Shown: one piece after another, positions 4,659 to 5,546 of the stretch | Position numbering within the stretch: the stretch's first letter is position 1 | How the letters are laid out: each line of letters begins with the position of its first letter | Assembly (NCBI GenBank): GCA_024653875.1 | Contig: JANLHE010000656.1 | Coordinates: 1-5,546 of the forward strand | DNA from: Acidobacteriota bacterium | GTDB taxonomy: Bacteria; Acidobacteriota; Vicinamibacteria; Vicinamibacterales; SCN-69-37 | DNA: 5,546 bases | Direction: 5' to 3' | The notes under the pieces: model-generated | What the model was told of the DNA's origin: nothing | The model's database searches: none | Seen by the model: only the letters and a program-made list of their open reading frames with translations | Made by a program: the position numbers and the translations under genes

Positions 4659-5546
4659 ATGAACGCTAGCAATTTGATTCCTCGTCGTCCTTCCCGCGCC
4701 TGGGGTGCCCTGCTGGGGCTGGCCCTTGTCGCCGGGCTGGTCGTCCCGTCGGCAGCGGCCGGCGAACACCGTGCCCGGATGTCGGGAGAGTTGACGCGGA
4801 AGGTCGCTGCCAAAGACGCACAGTTACTGCAGGTCATCCTGACCGCCCCCCAGGCGGAGATTGACCGCCTTGCCGGCAAGTTCAAGCTCAACGTGTCGCG
4901 CCGGTTGGCGTCAGGTGCGGTCTTTACCGGCACGGGCGCGCAGATTGACGCGCTGGCCGGTGACGCCAACGTCAAGGTGCTGGTGGAGAATCGCAAGCTC
5001 TACAGCACGAGCGATGTGTCGACGCAGTCCACGGGCGCTGACCAGGTGTGGGCGGGAGAGAACGGGTCGTTTGACGGCATCACCGGCCGCGGCGTCGGCG
5101 TGGTGGTCATGGACTCCGGCATCGGACGGCACCAGGATTTGGCGAACCGCGTGCGCGTGCGCCTTGACTTCACGGGTCCGCAGGGCAAGTGGCGCTTTGG
5201 CGGCGAGGACCAGTACGGTCACGGCACGCACGTGGCGGGCATCATCGCGGGCAGTGGCAAGGGCAGCCGAAACGATGATGACGATGATGACGACGCGGCC
5301 TCCACGCCGTTCATCGGCATGGCGCCAGGCGCCGCGCTCATCAGCATGAAGGTGCTGGGTCGAGACGGATCCGGGTACGTGGCCGACGTCATCGACGCGA
5401 TCGACTTCTCCATCCGATTCAAGAACTGGCTGGGCATCAAGGTTATCAACCTGTCGCTGGGCCACCCGGCCGGCGTTGCGTACCGGGATGACCCGCTGGC
5501 GCAGGCAGTGGAACGCGCCGTGGCCGCGGGCATCGTCGTGGTTGCC
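4659..5546 (+). CDS. Secreted subtilisin-like serine peptidase, S8 family (C-terminus beyond window)
   Basis: Exported protease, 296 residues visible. Signal peptide: basic PRRPSR (8-13), hydrophobic core about 14-30, likely cleavage after PSAAA near 34/35. Residues about 55-116 fit an I9-type propeptide (folding chaperone and inhibitor). The catalytic domain shows VVVMDSGIG with Asp152 and GHGTHVAGI with His188, then MAPGAALISMKVL (221-233), the substrate-cleft NLSLGHP (264-270), and GIVVVA (291-296). The window stops just before the usual AAGN oxyanion motif, so that Asn and the GTSMA serine are not seen. A run of seven Asp (206-212) sits in a surface loop after the catalytic His helix. ATG 4659 is the first start after an in-frame TAA at 4653-4655 and opens directly into the signal peptide, although no Shine-Dalgarno is visible. 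Transcribed away from the transporter operon. Confidence 0.93.
   Translation, partial: MNASNLIPRRPSRAWGALLGLALVAGLVVPSAAAGEHRARMSGELTRKVAAKDAQLLQVILTAPQAEIDRLAGKFKLNVSRRLASGAVFTGTGAQIDALAGDANVKVLVENRKLYSTSDVSTQSTGADQVWAGENGSFDGITGRGVGVVVMDSGIGRHQDLANRVRVRLDFTGPQGKWRFGGEDQYGHGTHVAGIIAGSGKGSRNDDDDDDDAASTPFIGMAPGAALISMKVLGRDGSGYVADVIDAIDFSIRFKNWLGIKVINLSLGHPAGVAYRDDPLAQAVERAVAAGIVVVA
5274..5294 (+). repeat. GAT/GAC triplet tract encoding seven Asp
   Basis: Twenty-one bases of Asp codons, built as two 9-base copies of GATGATGAC plus one GAC, in frame in the subtilase gene. It encodes residues 206-212. Each unit is a whole number of codons, so copy-number changes would keep the frame. The acidic loop could bind calcium, a common stabilising ion in this family, but that is inference. 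Confidence 0.75.

Noticed and set aside
4452..4769. 105-codon minus-strand open frame across the subtilase start
   Set aside because: It is antisense to the signal peptide and propeptide, has no ribosome site, and has no recognisable domain.

Overview
The window is GC-rich bacterial chromosomal DNA with tightly packed genes and no mobile elements, RNA genes or CRISPR. Gene content and style (a secreted subtilase with an I9-like propeptide, a DppA/B/C-type importer whose second permease has a long periplasmic insert, and an HOGA1-like aldolase) resemble soil Acidobacteriota such as Vicinamibacteria. That placement is an inference from recalled family resemblance; no marker gene is present.

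Layout: positions 1 to 4339 hold a leftward operon, read from right to left. It encodes a family 5 substrate-binding protein (4339-2609), a DppB-like permease (2612-1701), a DppC-like permease (1701-697), and a class I aldolase of the dihydrodipicolinate synthase/N-acetylneuraminate lyase superfamily (681 to the left edge, incomplete). The first two junctions overlap (GTGA and TGATG) and the third gap is 15 bases, so the four genes are almost certainly co-transcribed. No ATPase gene for the transporter is visible; it may lie beyond the left edge or elsewhere.

Positions 4340-4658 form a divergent intergenic region. It carries a good Shine-Dalgarno for the operon, weak promoter-like hexamers in both directions, a 43-base imperfect hairpin (4418-4460), a cluster of overlapping short inverted repeats (4501-4563) and a 16-bp near-perfect palindrome (4621-4636) just before the rightward gene. 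Positions 4659 to the right edge encode the N-terminal 296 residues of a secreted S8 peptidase: signal peptide, I9-like propeptide, and catalytic domain with Asp and His visible; the segment with the oxyanion Asn and nucleophilic Ser is cut off.

Working together (inference): the secreted protease makes peptides outside the cytoplasm, the transporter imports oligopeptides or a related compound, and the aldolase cleaves or forms a 2-keto acid from the imported material. The aldolase matches human 4-hydroxy-2-oxoglutarate aldolase better than true DapA at several positions, raising the testable idea that the locus uses hydroxyproline-containing peptides. Most of the window is ordinary; the regulatory region and the aldolase active site deserve the closest look.
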